From: Bacteroidetes bacterium HGW-Bacteroidetes-4
GTDB taxonomy: Bacteria > Bacteroidota > Bacteroidia > Bacteroidales > SZUA-534
Reading direction: 5' to 3'
Assembly: GCA_002840905.1 (NCBI GenBank)
Contig: PHDD01000008.1
Coordinates: forward strand, 62,001-126,000
DNA: 64,000 nt
Shown: in pieces, positions 36,576 through 44,959 of the stretch
Position numbering within the stretch: the first letter of the stretch is position 1
How the letters are laid out: each line of letters begins with the position of its first letter
Notes under the pieces: generated by a model
Told to the model about the DNA's origin: nothing
What the model saw: the letters and a program-made list of their open reading frames with translations, nothing else
Databases searched by the model: none
Position numbers and translations under genes: made by a program

Positions 36576-36764
36576 TGCTTCGACTCTTATTTGCCTTGAT
36601 TCGGCATGCAGTTCCAATGCTTCGTGCCAGGTTTGGGCTGCTTTGGGTTGCTGTTGTTCTGCTAATGCTCCTGTTTGGCTTGCTTTGTGAAGCGGTTTTC
36701 CTGCTTCGACTTACCTTTGGGTTGCTCCATTATACCGCTGGTTTGCTACGGAACCCAAGTGGTT
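36576..36764 (+). repeat. 21-bp degenerate tandem array, nine units
   Basis: Nine units start every 21 bases with TGCT (one TGAT): 36576, 36597, 36618, 36639, 36660, 36681, 36702, 36723 and 36744. The approximate unit is TGCTTCGNNNNNCNGTTTGGN. The first five to seven bases are the most conserved, the rest drifts. Because 21 is seven codons, the + strand frame stays open and would give a Leu-rich 7-residue repeat, but I see no sign of translation. It lies just upstream of the 219-aa gene on the opposite strand. Confidence 0.82.
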
Positions 36765-36905
36765 AAAAAAGCCCATTACCCCCTGATTATTAGAACTGAA
36801 TGATAAAATTACGAAATATTTTAATTAATGAGCGGGATTTTTTATTGGGATTTATTGTTGTCTGAAAAGAACCGCTCGGCTGGTAGCTGACGAGTTCAAA
36901 TAAAA
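36765..36905. other. Non-coding gap between array and terminator
   Basis: About 140 AT-rich bases without ORF or other recognisable structure. Confidence 0.4.
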
Positions 36906-36930
36906 AAGGAGTTGCCATAAGCAACTCCTT
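36906..36930 (-). terminator. Terminator after the ice-binding-like gene
   Basis: AAGGAGTTGC/GCAACTCCTT, a 10-bp perfect stem with a 5-base loop. On the minus strand it ends in TTTTTT. It lies 35 bases past the stop. Confidence 0.88.
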
Positions 36931-36964
36931 GACTGTTCGGGTAATAACCTATAATTACCTTTTA

Positions 36965-38047
36965 TTATGGTTTTGTAAGCGCATTGCCATCGAGCACAAC
37001 GGCAGTTTGTGCCAACAAACGTCCGTTTAAAGTAGCTCCTGTTTGGAAAGTAATGCTTGTCATCGATAAGATTATACCTTCGAAATGAGCACCTGTACCC
37101 ACAGTTGCCTGACCGGCCACCTGCCAGAAAATATTGCTGGCCTGAGCACCGCCAATTAAGGTAATGCTAACTGCTGAACTGATGGTCAGATTTTCGGCTA
37201 TCTGGAAAATCCAAACATCGGTTGAGCTACCCGAAATGGTTACATTGGCAGGAATGGTAACGGTATTGTTCCATTTGTAAATACCAGGGCTTAAAGTTTT
37301 ACCTCCAATATTTCCTGTTCCCAGATCCAGAAAGTCGACTGCAGAACGACCGGCTGCATCGTTGTATGCGGTTATCATATTCTCAACAGCTGTGGTAAGG
37401 GTAATGGGTGTAGGGTCGGCCATGTCGGCAGCCAATACCTGTCCGGTAACCTGAGCCGAAGTTGCGTAACCGGTAAAATCGGTTAATGAAAGCCCTGTGA
37501 TGTACGAAGTAGCTGCAGGACTAAGACCTAAGTCGCCAGTAAGTGCCGAAGTACCGCTGTTATTGATGGCGGTTTTAGCCAGTATCAGGTAATTACCCGA
37601 TGCTCCCAGGTTAACGGCATCAGTACTTGAGGGGTTTCCTTCGGTGGTAAAGCTCCATTCGTAATTGTTTTCGAGGAACATACCTGCACTACTTTTTGCA
37701 TCAGTTGTTACCGTTGCTGTAAATAGTTCAGCAGCATTTAAGTTTGATACAGGGGTAAATGTAGCCACCATACCGGTATAAGTTACCACACCGGCTATTG
37801 TTGATGCTCCCTGCTTAAGGGTGAATGATGTGCTGTTTATGCTTGTAGGATCCATAGCTTGGCTAAATGTTGCCGAAACCACTATATTGCGTTCTGTGTT
37901 GGTGGTATTGTTTTGTGGGGTAGTCGACAGGGCCACTGGACTTTCATTTCCATTTATATCGTCATCATCATTGTTATTACAACTTGTAACTATGGCAACC
38001 GGTAATAACAGGGCTGCAATTAAAAACATGTTTTTAAATTTAATCAT
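36965..38047 (-). CDS. Ice-binding-like (DUF3494) lipoprotein with Big_5-type Ig domain
   Basis: 360 aa. An N-terminal lipobox (PVAIVTSC, Cys23) is followed by an Asn/Asp-rich linker, so the protein is anchored in an envelope membrane and perhaps surface-exposed. An Ig-like domain (about 35-130: AQDP-type NITVSATFSQAMDPTSIN pattern and TFTPVSNLNAAELFTATVT) precedes a DUF3494 beta-helix (about 140-357). The latter shows the usual LGASGNYLILAKTAIN start, STDVWIFQIAENLTIS and GTGAHFEGIILSMTSITF with GRLLAQTAVVLDGNAL. Members bind ice or inhibit recrystallisation; some are adhesins. Activity here is inference. A terminator follows at 36906-36930. Confidence 0.85.
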   Translation of the reverse strand: MIKFKNMFLIAALLLPVAIVTSCNNNDDDDINGNESPVALSTTPQNNTTNTERNIVVSATFSQAMDPTSINSTSFTLKQGASTIAGVVTYTGMVATFTPVSNLNAAELFTATVTTDAKSSAGMFLENNYEWSFTTEGNPSSTDAVNLGASGNYLILAKTAINNSGTSALTGDLGLSPAATSYITGLSLTDFTGYATSAQVTGQVLAADMADPTPITLTTAVENMITAYNDAAGRSAVDFLDLGTGNIGGKTLSPGIYKWNNTVTIPANVTISGSSTDVWIFQIAENLTISSAVSITLIGGAQASNIFWQVAGQATVGTGAHFEGIILSMTSITFQTGATLNGRLLAQTAVVLDGNALTKP

Positions 38048-38108
38048 TTTGTTTTTTTTAGTAAAAAATTAACGAGTTTTCAATAGCTTCTATAATTATA
38101 GAATGGAA

Positions 38109-38690
38109 TTAAAATAACGTGAGTTCGATGTAATTGGTATTAAACAGCAAGCGGTCGTTTGGCCGTGAGAGAAACAGACCGGCCTCGACCCAATTGCTTG
38201 AAAAACTTCCCGAAAGGGTATTTATGGAAGTGCTGTCGCTGTTGTAAAAACTACCCTTCTGCCCATTGGAATGATGCATGATGGAGCTGTAGGTAAATAA
38301 ATCGCGCTTTCCGGATTCTTTGTCAAGAAACTGATAAAAGAAAGTTGCCCTGGGCATAAATGAAGGGGTGCGAACGGGGTACGAATCCTGATTATACATA
38401 CGGATTATAATTCGTGGTGAAAGTTCCAAACCCCATTTAACCCGTTAGCTCACGCTTATAATAAAATAGGGAATAAGATCTCCTTCAAATATAAGCGGTT
38501 CCAGCGTTCCCAAACCACTTCCAAATAAGATATAACTGGGCTCGCGAAACATATTAAAGGTAGAAATGGCATTTTTTGTACCTGCCTGCTCTTGCCGGGT
38601 TGGAATACTGATGGTAGTATCCTGCTGTGCTTTAACCAGGGGCAGGCTGAAGCAAAGCAAAAGCACTGTAAATTTTATCCTTTTCATCAT
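38109..38690 (-). pseudogene. Outer-membrane phospholipase-A-like protein, broken by an in-frame stop
   Basis: A signal-peptide start (MMKRIKFTVLLLCFSLPLVKA, ATG at 38690) leads into a beta-rich sequence that stops at a TAA (38447-38445) after LIPYFIISVS. In the same frame the reading resumes at once, RVKWGLELSPRIIIRMYNQ, and runs to 38109, including IMHHSNGQKG, which resembles the HxSNG catalytic motif of outer-membrane phospholipase A. No frameshift is needed to join the parts. The C-terminus ends at FNTNYIELTLF and looks short for an OMPLA-type barrel (about 193 aa visible), so the gene may also be truncated. The OMPLA assignment is tentative. Confidence 0.6.
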
Positions 38691-38929
38691 TATTCCGCAC
38701 CTTGTTTCTGGGGTAAGCTTCATTTCAAGTTCTTTATCAGGCAAACAACCATGTATTTTACTTGATTTCAAGACTCCAGAAATGTTCCTTATGCCAATTT
38801 TTAATCTTACAAAGATGCAACCTTCGGGAAAGGAAAACATTACATATAAAAGCGAAAGAGTTACATAAATCAAAGGTTTAAAAGGGAGACAAAGAAAAGG
38901 AAACGAGGTTTAGAGCGGCTAATCGCTGT

Positions 38930-39493
38930 TTATTGGCTGCTTAGCTTTTCCCAATCGTTATAAAGCAAGGCGTAAATCAGGTCGTCGGTCCAACAACCCT
39001 TAATGTATAGGCTCTTAACAAAATGGGCTTCTTTTCTAAAGCCCAGCCGTTCGACCAGATGAATGGATGGTAAATTATTGGGATCGATGGATGCCATTAT
39101 GCGGTGTTTATTCAAATCAATAAATGCAAAATCGATGATTCTTGCCAATGCTTCGGTAGCGTAACCCTGATTTTGATGGTTTTTGTCGAGGGTACAGCCC
39201 AATTCAAGCTGTTTGTTTTCGGGTCCAATAAAATGAAGACCTATATCGCCAACTAACTTTTGTGATTTTTTTTCAATAACAGCACATTGAAACCAGGTAT
39301 CGGGCAGGTTAATTTGTTTGGCAGTTTTGGCCATAAAAGCTTCTACATCGTCCAGGGTTTGGGGAATCCACCCCTGATATTTATTTGTTTCGGCATCGGA
39401 GCGATAAGCAAAAAATTCTTTTGCGTCGCTTAAAGTAAGGGGCCGAAGGAATAAGCGTTCGGTTTTCAGGTTTATGTTCATTTGTTGTTCCAT
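38930..39493 (-). CDS. GNAT-family N-acetyltransferase (RimJ/RimL-like)
   Basis: 187 aa. LKTERLFLRPLTLSDAKEFF begins the acyltransferase fold. The acetyl-CoA loop lies in ELGCTLDKNHQNQGYATEAL (Q/RxxGxG/A-type motif) and the later part HRIMASIDPNNLPSIHLVERLGF is typical of the RimJ/RimL group. Substrates can be protein N-termini, aminoglycosides or polyamines; not decided. ATGs at 39493 and 39481 are both possible. The protein is cytoplasmic and apparently transcribed alone. Confidence 0.85.
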   Translation of the reverse strand: MEQQMNINLKTERLFLRPLTLSDAKEFFAYRSDAETNKYQGWIPQTLDDVEAFMAKTAKQINLPDTWFQCAVIEKKSQKLVGDIGLHFIGPENKQLELGCTLDKNHQNQGYATEALARIIDFAFIDLNKHRIMASIDPNNLPSIHLVERLGFRKEAHFVKSLYIKGCWTDDLIYALLYNDWEKLSSQ

Positions 39494-39568
39494 TATCGAA
39501 ATTATAAGTTACCTGGTTTCTGGTGATTCGTAACAATAAAACCGCAAGGCATTAAAAAACCAAGTCTT

Positions 39569-40231
39569 TTATCTTACCAAAAGAACCGAAAAAAGATTTA
39601 CTCGCTCGCTATCAATCGTTTTAGCGTTCTCAATTTGTACGATTTTAGATTCAGCGTTAGAATTTCGGGTCCGGCATAATATTGAAACACGACCTGATTC
39701 TGCATGTTTTAATTTTTCAATTATAGTATCGGATAAGTGGTAGCTGAAACGGGTAATTTTTCGATTGCTGTCAGTATAGCCGGTCACTACTGAAATGGTT
39801 GTTGAATCGGCGGTAGTTATATCCTTTGTTTCCTGGCTGACTGTTCTGGAATTCTCCTGTTCCATTCCTTTAGGCTGTATCGGAAAAACATCATCGTCGA
39901 TAAGCAAAAACACCTGCTGACTGGGTTGATAGCTTAAACCTGAAAGAATCAACACATCGTAAAGGTCTATCCAATCATTATTCATTTTTTCAATCAATTC
40001 AATTTTCCATTGTCTTTTCCATTTCTTCAGTTGCTTTTATCGATGAATAGCTTCCATTATGTCATTAAAATGTTCTACATAAACCAGTTTGTTTACATTA
40101 TATTTTGATGTAAAGCTTTTTACTAATTTTTCTTTATGCTCATGCATCCGGCGCTTTATGTTGTTTGTGACCCCTGTATAAAGTACCGTGTTGTTTTTGT
40201 TGGTGGCTATATACACATAGTAGTCCTTCAT
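39569..40231 (-). pseudogene. GIY-YIG nuclease with nonsense codon, fused to an unrelated tail
   Basis: From the ATG at 40231 the frame reads MKDYYVYIATNKNNTVLYTGVTNNIKRRM, the GIY-YIG fold of the UPF0213-like family. It then hits TAA at 40037-40039, exactly where related proteins have the Glu of an REK motif, the metal-binding catalytic residue. Behind the stop the same frame continues KQLKKWKRQWKIELIEKMNNDWIDLYD, the expected family C-terminus, and then goes on into about 125 residues unrelated to this family (LSYQPSQQVFLLIDDDVF onward). One GAA-to-TAA change plus a fusion or deletion junction explains it. The tail, 39569-39960, may be the remnant of another gene whose start is lost. Confidence 0.72.
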
Positions 40232-40246
40232 TTTCTTCTTGTTGTC

Positions 40247-40267
40247 ATTCCGCACTTGATGCGGAAT
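40247..40267. repeat. REP-like palindrome beside the GIY-YIG pseudogene
   Basis: ATTCCGCA/TGCGGAAT, an 8-bp perfect stem with the loop CTTGA. It overlaps the 5' side of the GIY-YIG gene. This CATTCCGCA pattern resembles interspersed palindromes that accompany GIY-YIG genes in other bacteria; that link is from general impression, not from a search. Confidence 0.5.
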
Positions 40268-40306
40268 CTGCTTAATTTTTAGTTTTATTGTTCCCGGGTT
40301 TTTATT

Positions 40307-40732
40307 TTAGCTCCCATGCTTTTTCTGCAAATAATCAATGGTCGTTACCATCAGTTTTTTAAGTACTTCCTGATTGATGTCGGAAAGTTTTTTAACGTAA
40401 ATACACCCCTTACCCATTTTAAACTTCCCTAAATCTTTTAGTAATTCCTCCTGACCGGAGCAGCCGGAATACACATACAGGGAGATAGCCGCTTTGCGGG
40501 GCGAAAAACCTACCAACGGCCAATCGCCTTCCTGACGACTTCGCTCCGATTTGTAATGGTATTGCCCGAAACCGATAATGGATGCGCCCCACATTTTTGC
40601 TTCAAAACCGGTCAGCTCCTGCATCAGCTTTAGTAACTCAAAACTGTCTTTTTTCTTTTGATTGGTGTCGGCAAAGGAGTTGATAAACTCAGTAACATCG
40701 GCATCGTTTAGTATAGTTTTTAGTTTGACCAT
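40307..40732 (-). CDS. DUF1801 domain protein
   Basis: 141 aa. The DUF1801 pattern is visible: VTEFINSFADTNQKKKDSFELLKLMQELTGFEAKMWG, GFGQYHYKSERSRQEGDWPLVGFSPRKAAISLYV, and KFKMGKGCIYVKKLSDINQEVLKKL at the end. Small cytoplasmic fold related to the YdhG/frataxin-like group; function unknown. The gene is intact and has no obvious operon partner. It lies upstream of the decayed GIY-YIG locus on the same strand. Confidence 0.87.
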   Translation of the reverse strand: MVKLKTILNDADVTEFINSFADTNQKKKDSFELLKLMQELTGFEAKMWGASIIGFGQYHYKSERSRQEGDWPLVGFSPRKAAISLYVYSGCSGQEELLKDLGKFKMGKGCIYVKKLSDINQEVLKKLMVTTIDYLQKKHGS

Positions 40733-40976
40733 AGCTTACAATTTAGTAACTGTTTATATTTAATACAAAGCATACAATTTTATTTTTGCCGTTTTTCCGA
40801 TGCGTGCGAAGGGTGATGTACCTCCAGTTGAAACAGGAAAATCGCGTAAATGCCCAGTCTTTCGCAAAAAAGGTTTGTTGTTGTATGCCCCGTCTATAAG
40901 GTTATGGGCAAATGTCTTTATGTTTTGCAGGGCTTTCATCTGTACAGGTTTTCATTTACTGTCAAGCGTACTTTTT
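40733..40976. other. Intergenic region
   Basis: About 240 bases. A + strand ORF (40850-41050) covers part of it but overlaps the following gene and has no family resemblance. I see no other structure. Confidence 0.4.
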
Positions 40977-41840
40977 TTAAGGCTTTAACTTCCAGATTTT
41001 ATCGGAATAAGGAAGGTATTCGGGCAGTGCTGCCGAACCGTACCAGGTAAAAATCTCATAAGCGAGTAAGTGGTTTTTAATGGCCGGGTCGGTTTCCAAT
41101 AAGGCTTCGGCATCGGCCAGCGATGCGATGTTATGCAGAATAAAAATTCCCCGGTAGCTGTTTTCATTCTTCCCCAATGGTCCGGCCACGATAAGTTTGC
41201 CCACCTCAACCAACTTACCAATGTTATCGAGATGCCCCCGGAAACTTTCGCCAATAAAAGCTTTGTCGGTGGTGGTATTGGTTCCTGTTTTGAGGATAAC
41301 CAGGAAATAGCTTTTCATGCCATAGTCGTCGGCTCCCAGTTTTTCGGCCAGTGCTTTATCGTAATTGGGGTTTGAGGTACTGGTATCGGTTTCGGCCACT
41401 GCACCGTTTTGCTTTAGCATCCGGTAAGCCAAAGCCTCTTGTTTTTCGCCCGAAATATGAACCAACAGTTCCTTATCGGTACGTTTTTTATAAACAATTT
41501 TTTTCGGAAAGTCGTGCCGTGGATTTTCAAAAACATAAGCACTGTCATTGTTTATTAGTTTAAATTCGATGCCTTTTCCCTGATTCTGATTGAGTACTGT
41601 GGCGGTATAAAACAGTTCGTTTTTTCGTTGCCCAATTTCGAGGTATTCCGAAACAGCCATTTGTCCGTTAATTATTTTGTATGAAAACCCTTTTAACGTT
41701 TGCCCGTTTATTTTATCCCAATGCTCGTAAACATCGTTGTTTTCCATCTTCCAGGTTCCCTGCAAAAAATCGGGGAAAGCCGATTGTGCAAAGGTTGTAT
41801 TAACCAATAAAAGGGTTAAAATTATAAATTGTGGTTTCAT
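40977..41840 (-). CDS. Exported DUF6265 domain fused to a YciI-like domain
   Basis: 287 aa from the ATG at 41840 (MKPQFIILTLLLVNTTFAQS, signal peptide). The first part (about 25-140) has FPDFLQGTWKMENNDVYEHWDKINGQTLKGFSYKI and the beta pattern of DUF6265, a lipocalin-like fold. The C-terminal part (about 165-285) looks like a YciI-type dimeric alpha+beta-barrel: FLVILKTGTN, HLDNIGKLVEVGKLIVAGPL, GIFILHNIASLADAEALLETDPAI and YEIFTWYG. A YciI domain behind a signal peptide is unusual, since most are cytoplasmic. Domain assignments are by pattern only. Function unknown. Confidence 0.75.
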   Translation of the reverse strand: MKPQFIILTLLLVNTTFAQSAFPDFLQGTWKMENNDVYEHWDKINGQTLKGFSYKIINGQMAVSEYLEIGQRKNELFYTATVLNQNQGKGIEFKLINNDSAYVFENPRHDFPKKIVYKKRTDKELLVHISGEKQEALAYRMLKQNGAVAETDTSTSNPNYDKALAEKLGADDYGMKSYFLVILKTGTNTTTDKAFIGESFRGHLDNIGKLVEVGKLIVAGPLGKNENSYRGIFILHNIASLADAEALLETDPAIKNHLLAYEIFTWYGSAALPEYLPYSDKIWKLKP

Positions 41841-42027
41841 ACTTATCTGTTTAGGTTTTTTCTTTAAAATGTTCACTGTTATTCTGTATTTGTAACTATG
41901 TGAATTTGCGTAATTTGTTTTATAACCTTTGATTTCAATAGCGTTTATTTACCAAATATACCCAAAAGCCTTAATACTACTGATAAATTGGCAAAGCACA
42001 ATAATTGGTTATTTGTAGTAAATAAGT

Positions 42028-43860
42028 TTACTCTTTTATTTTTAGCTCCTTATAGAATCTTTGCAAGGTATAGAATGCTTTTTTTCGGTTGCCTGTTTCA
42101 GAAATAAGGCCTTTTCTGTTCCAGCCTTCCTGATAGGGAATAAGCATGCGGCGCGGCGAACGAAAGTCGGCCAGTATCCATGGCGTAATGCCCCTCAGTT
42201 GAGGAATCCTGGCCAATACCGGCAGTGTTTCGCGGTAGAGTAAATCCTGAAACTCTTCACTCCAGCGGGTTAAACTGTCGCCATGAAAACCCTGCAAAGC
42301 ACCGGCTCCAAATTCAGAGATTATTACGGGTTTATTCAGATCGATTTCCCAGCGAATGTTCTTGATATTTTCCACATCGCCCCCATACCAGCCATAATAC
42401 TGATTAAAGCTCAAAACATCGACCATCCGGGCAAATTCATCTTCGACCACCATCACATTTTCGTCTTCTTTTTTTCCATGATCTTCCAATGCTGCACTGA
42501 TTAAACGGGTATTATCCATTTCACGGGTAGTTTGTACCAGTTGGGTCAGAAAGTTTAAACGGTCGTTGGACCTGGGCGTTTCGTTTGCAACTGACCATAT
42601 AATTACCGATGGCCTGTTTTTATCCCTACTCACCAATTCTGTGAGTTGCTGTGCTGCCTTTTTGTAAGTTTCCGGATTGTCCCACTGAATGGTCCAATAG
42701 ACGGGTATTTCTTCCCAAACCAACATCCCCATTTCATCGGCCAGCCGAACCATATTCTCGTTATGGGGATAATGCGCCAACCGAACAAAATTACAACCCA
42801 ACTCTTTGGCCCATCCCAATAAAATTTTTGCATCCTCCATGGAATAGGCTCGTCCGCCCCGCATTACATTTTCTTCGTGAATGCTAATTCCTTTCAAGAA
42901 TATTTTTTCCCCGTTGAGCAGCATATCGGCTCCATCGGTTTTAATTTGCCGAAAGCCAATCTGGTCAACAATTGTATCGTCACCAGCAGCAAACTCAACC
43001 CGGTATCGTTTGGGATTTTTGTCGCTCCAATAGTCTATGTTTTTTTCCTGTAATTGAAATTTTACATACCCATCAGCATCGGTAATAAATTCCTGCTTTA
43101 GTTTTAATTCGGGAATGCTTACCTCAACTTTTGAGTGTGCTTTTTCATTACCGTTTAAGCGAAGGTAACCGTTCAACTGCGTTTTGTTTTCTTTATCGAG
43201 CTGGAGACTGTAATCTTCAATAAAGGTCTGGCTTAATTCATAAATTGTCACATCACGGGTAATTCCCCCGTAATTCCACCAGTCGGTATTCAAAGTGGGC
43301 ACCTCATCGGCAGCCCGTTTGTTATCGACACGTACCACCACATAATTATCGTTGGCTTTCACCAAATGGGTTATCTCAAAATTAAAGGGCGTAAATCCCC
43401 CCTTGTGTGTACCCAGTTTTTTCCCGTTCAAATAAACATCGGCACGATAGTTAACCGCACCAAAATGCAGGTAATAGCGTTTATCGGGTTGATATTCCGG
43501 AATATCGAACGATTTTTTATACCACAAGGTGCCTTCATAATAAAAGAGTTTTTCTTTCTGCGAATTCCAATCGCCCGGAACCCGCAGGGTTGGTGCTGCA
43601 TCAAAATCATATTCAATTAAAACCATACGGTTTTCCGGTTTTTTATTCAGGAAAAAGGCTCCGGAACCCGGATTTTCAGATTCGTCATAAGGCTCCCAGC
43701 GGTAATTGTAATAACCCGTTTCATACACATCGACCAAATAATTCCATTTACCGTTCAAAGTAATTCCTTTACGGGAATAGGCGTTTTGTATGAGCTTATT
43801 CTGAGCAAACATTACCTGGATTGAAAGCACCGACAGGATTAGAAATGAATACTTTTTCAT
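42028..43860 (-). CDS. Periplasmic glycoside hydrolase family 2, beta-glucuronidase-like
   Basis: 610 aa with a signal peptide (MKKYSFLILSVLSIQVMFAQ), close to the usual GUS length. A jelly-roll sugar-binding domain, an Ig-like domain and a TIM barrel follow in GH2 order. The acid/base Glu427 is in WSVANETPRS and the nucleophile Glu516 in ISEFGAGAL; NFVRLAHYPHNE is the usual GH2 motif. WILADFRSP followed by GWNRKGLIS carries the N-x-K pair (Asn581, Lys583) that reads the carboxylate of glucuronic acid in beta-glucuronidases, so glucuronoside or galacturonoside substrates are likely. The enzyme is probably periplasmic. No neighbouring SusCD pair is present. Confidence 0.88.
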   Translation of the reverse strand: MKKYSFLILSVLSIQVMFAQNKLIQNAYSRKGITLNGKWNYLVDVYETGYYNYRWEPYDESENPGSGAFFLNKKPENRMVLIEYDFDAAPTLRVPGDWNSQKEKLFYYEGTLWYKKSFDIPEYQPDKRYYLHFGAVNYRADVYLNGKKLGTHKGGFTPFNFEITHLVKANDNYVVVRVDNKRAADEVPTLNTDWWNYGGITRDVTIYELSQTFIEDYSLQLDKENKTQLNGYLRLNGNEKAHSKVEVSIPELKLKQEFITDADGYVKFQLQEKNIDYWSDKNPKRYRVEFAAGDDTIVDQIGFRQIKTDGADMLLNGEKIFLKGISIHEENVMRGGRAYSMEDAKILLGWAKELGCNFVRLAHYPHNENMVRLADEMGMLVWEEIPVYWTIQWDNPETYKKAAQQLTELVSRDKNRPSVIIWSVANETPRSNDRLNFLTQLVQTTREMDNTRLISAALEDHGKKEDENVMVVEDEFARMVDVLSFNQYYGWYGGDVENIKNIRWEIDLNKPVIISEFGAGALQGFHGDSLTRWSEEFQDLLYRETLPVLARIPQLRGITPWILADFRSPRRMLIPYQEGWNRKGLISETGNRKKAFYTLQRFYKELKIKE

Positions 43861-44024
43861 ATATACCGATAGTTTACAGATTTTATCGCTTTTTTTGAAC
43901 CCAATTCTTTCAAAAAATCAAGTTCTGGGTTGAGCAAAAATTATTTACTTACAGCCTTCCACAACTGGATATTTTTAAAAACCGGCTCCATTAATAATAA
44001 CCTTTTCAGCATTACTGAAATTTT

Positions 44025-44381
44025 TCATATGACCTGCCTGAAAATTTTTTCCATGGTTTTTCCTTTAGCCAGTTCATCAATTAACTTGTCTAAATAACGA
44101 ATCTTTTGCATGAGTTGATCCTGAATTTCTTCGACGCGATAACCACAAATTACACCGGTAATTTTCGATGCATAGGGATTCATTTGTGGTGCCTGTGCAA
44201 AAAAGGTTTCTAAATCGCTGTTTTTTTCGATTACTTGCTGTAAAGACTGCTTATCATATCCGGTAAGCCAAAAAATAACAGCATCCACTTCGGCCCTGGT
44301 GCGACCCTTTTTCTCTGCTTTTTGTATATATAAGGGATAAATGCTGGCGAACGGGGTTTTAAAAATTCGGGTATTTTTCAT
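44025..44381 (-). CDS. DUF2200 domain protein
   Basis: 118 aa from the ATG at 44381 ([42 protein letters not shown]), which matches the start of DUF2200 proteins. Later [22 protein letters not shown] is also typical. Short, cytoplasmic, and of unknown function; it is sometimes annotated as related to DUF1801/YdhG-like proteins. A 14-base poly-A tract lies at about 44425-44438 between it and the cupin gene. No obvious operon partner. Confidence 0.85.
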   Translation of the reverse strand: MKNTRIFKTPFASIYPLYIQKAEKKGRTRAEVDAVIFWLTGYDKQSLQQVIEKNSDLETFFAQAPQMNPYASKITGVICGYRVEEIQDQLMQKIRYLDKLIDELAKGKTMEKIFRQVI

Positions 44382-44436
44382 TTCTCTAAAAAAATTCAAT
44401 TGTATATAAATCCTTTGATTCGAAAAAAAAAAAAAA

Positions 44437-44871
44437 TTAGTTCTGATATTTTTTAATCACCAAATATTTTAATTCGGTATCACCCACATTGCTAATGCCA
44501 TGTTCCACATTTGAGGGGCAATAAAAACTGGTGTATGGGCCAGCCACTTTTGTTTTACCATCGAGATAAAATTCAGCCGTACCCTCAAGGACAAAAAAGA
44601 ACTCGTCTTCCACATGTTTGTGGGGTGGATGAGTGGCGGAACGGGGCGCCACCACGCTCATTTTCAGGGTGCGCCCATCGATAAAATCGCGATTGGCAAA
44701 CCAAAACTGATACCCTACTTTGGTGTTTTTTACTTTTTCCATCGAAAATTCTGTAACACAATTCTCTATGGTAAAATGTTTTTCAACCTTCGAAGAGTCG
44801 GGCTTATCCTGAGCCGATATTGAGCTGTAAACGCTTGTTATTAAAAACAGATTTAAGAGTAGTGTTTTCAT
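44437..44871 (-). CDS. Exported cupin-domain protein
   Basis: 144 aa from the ATG at 44871 ([20 protein letters not shown], signal peptide). A single cupin barrel: [24 protein letters not shown] supplies the two His and the Glu of the first metal motif, and [25 protein letters not shown] the His of the second. It could be a small periplasmic isomerase, dioxygenase or binding protein; nothing narrower can be said. It stands downstream of rsgA on the same strand. Confidence 0.82.
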   Translation of the reverse strand: MKTLLLNLFLITSVYSSISAQDKPDSSKVEKHFTIENCVTEFSMEKVKNTKVGYQFWFANRDFIDGRTLKMSVVAPRSATHPPHKHVEDEFFFVLEGTAEFYLDGKTKVAGPYTSFYCPSNVEHGISNVGDTELKYLVIKKYQN

Positions 44872-44959
44872 TGGTCCGGTTTTAAAATTAAAAAAAATCA
44901 TAGGTACTGGGCTTTCGTATGGATGTTTGTCAAACGTTTTGGAAAGTGATTTATTGATT

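Noticed and set aside
36572-36766. 64-aa + strand ORF that is Leu-rich with a 7-residue period
   Set aside because: The open frame is a by-product of the 21-bp tandem array (21 = seven codons). No ribosome-binding site, no family resemblance and no convincing start.
40850-41050. 66-aa + strand ORF at the DUF1801/YciI junction
   Set aside because: Overlaps the 3' end of the well-supported minus-strand gene and has no protein-like pattern.
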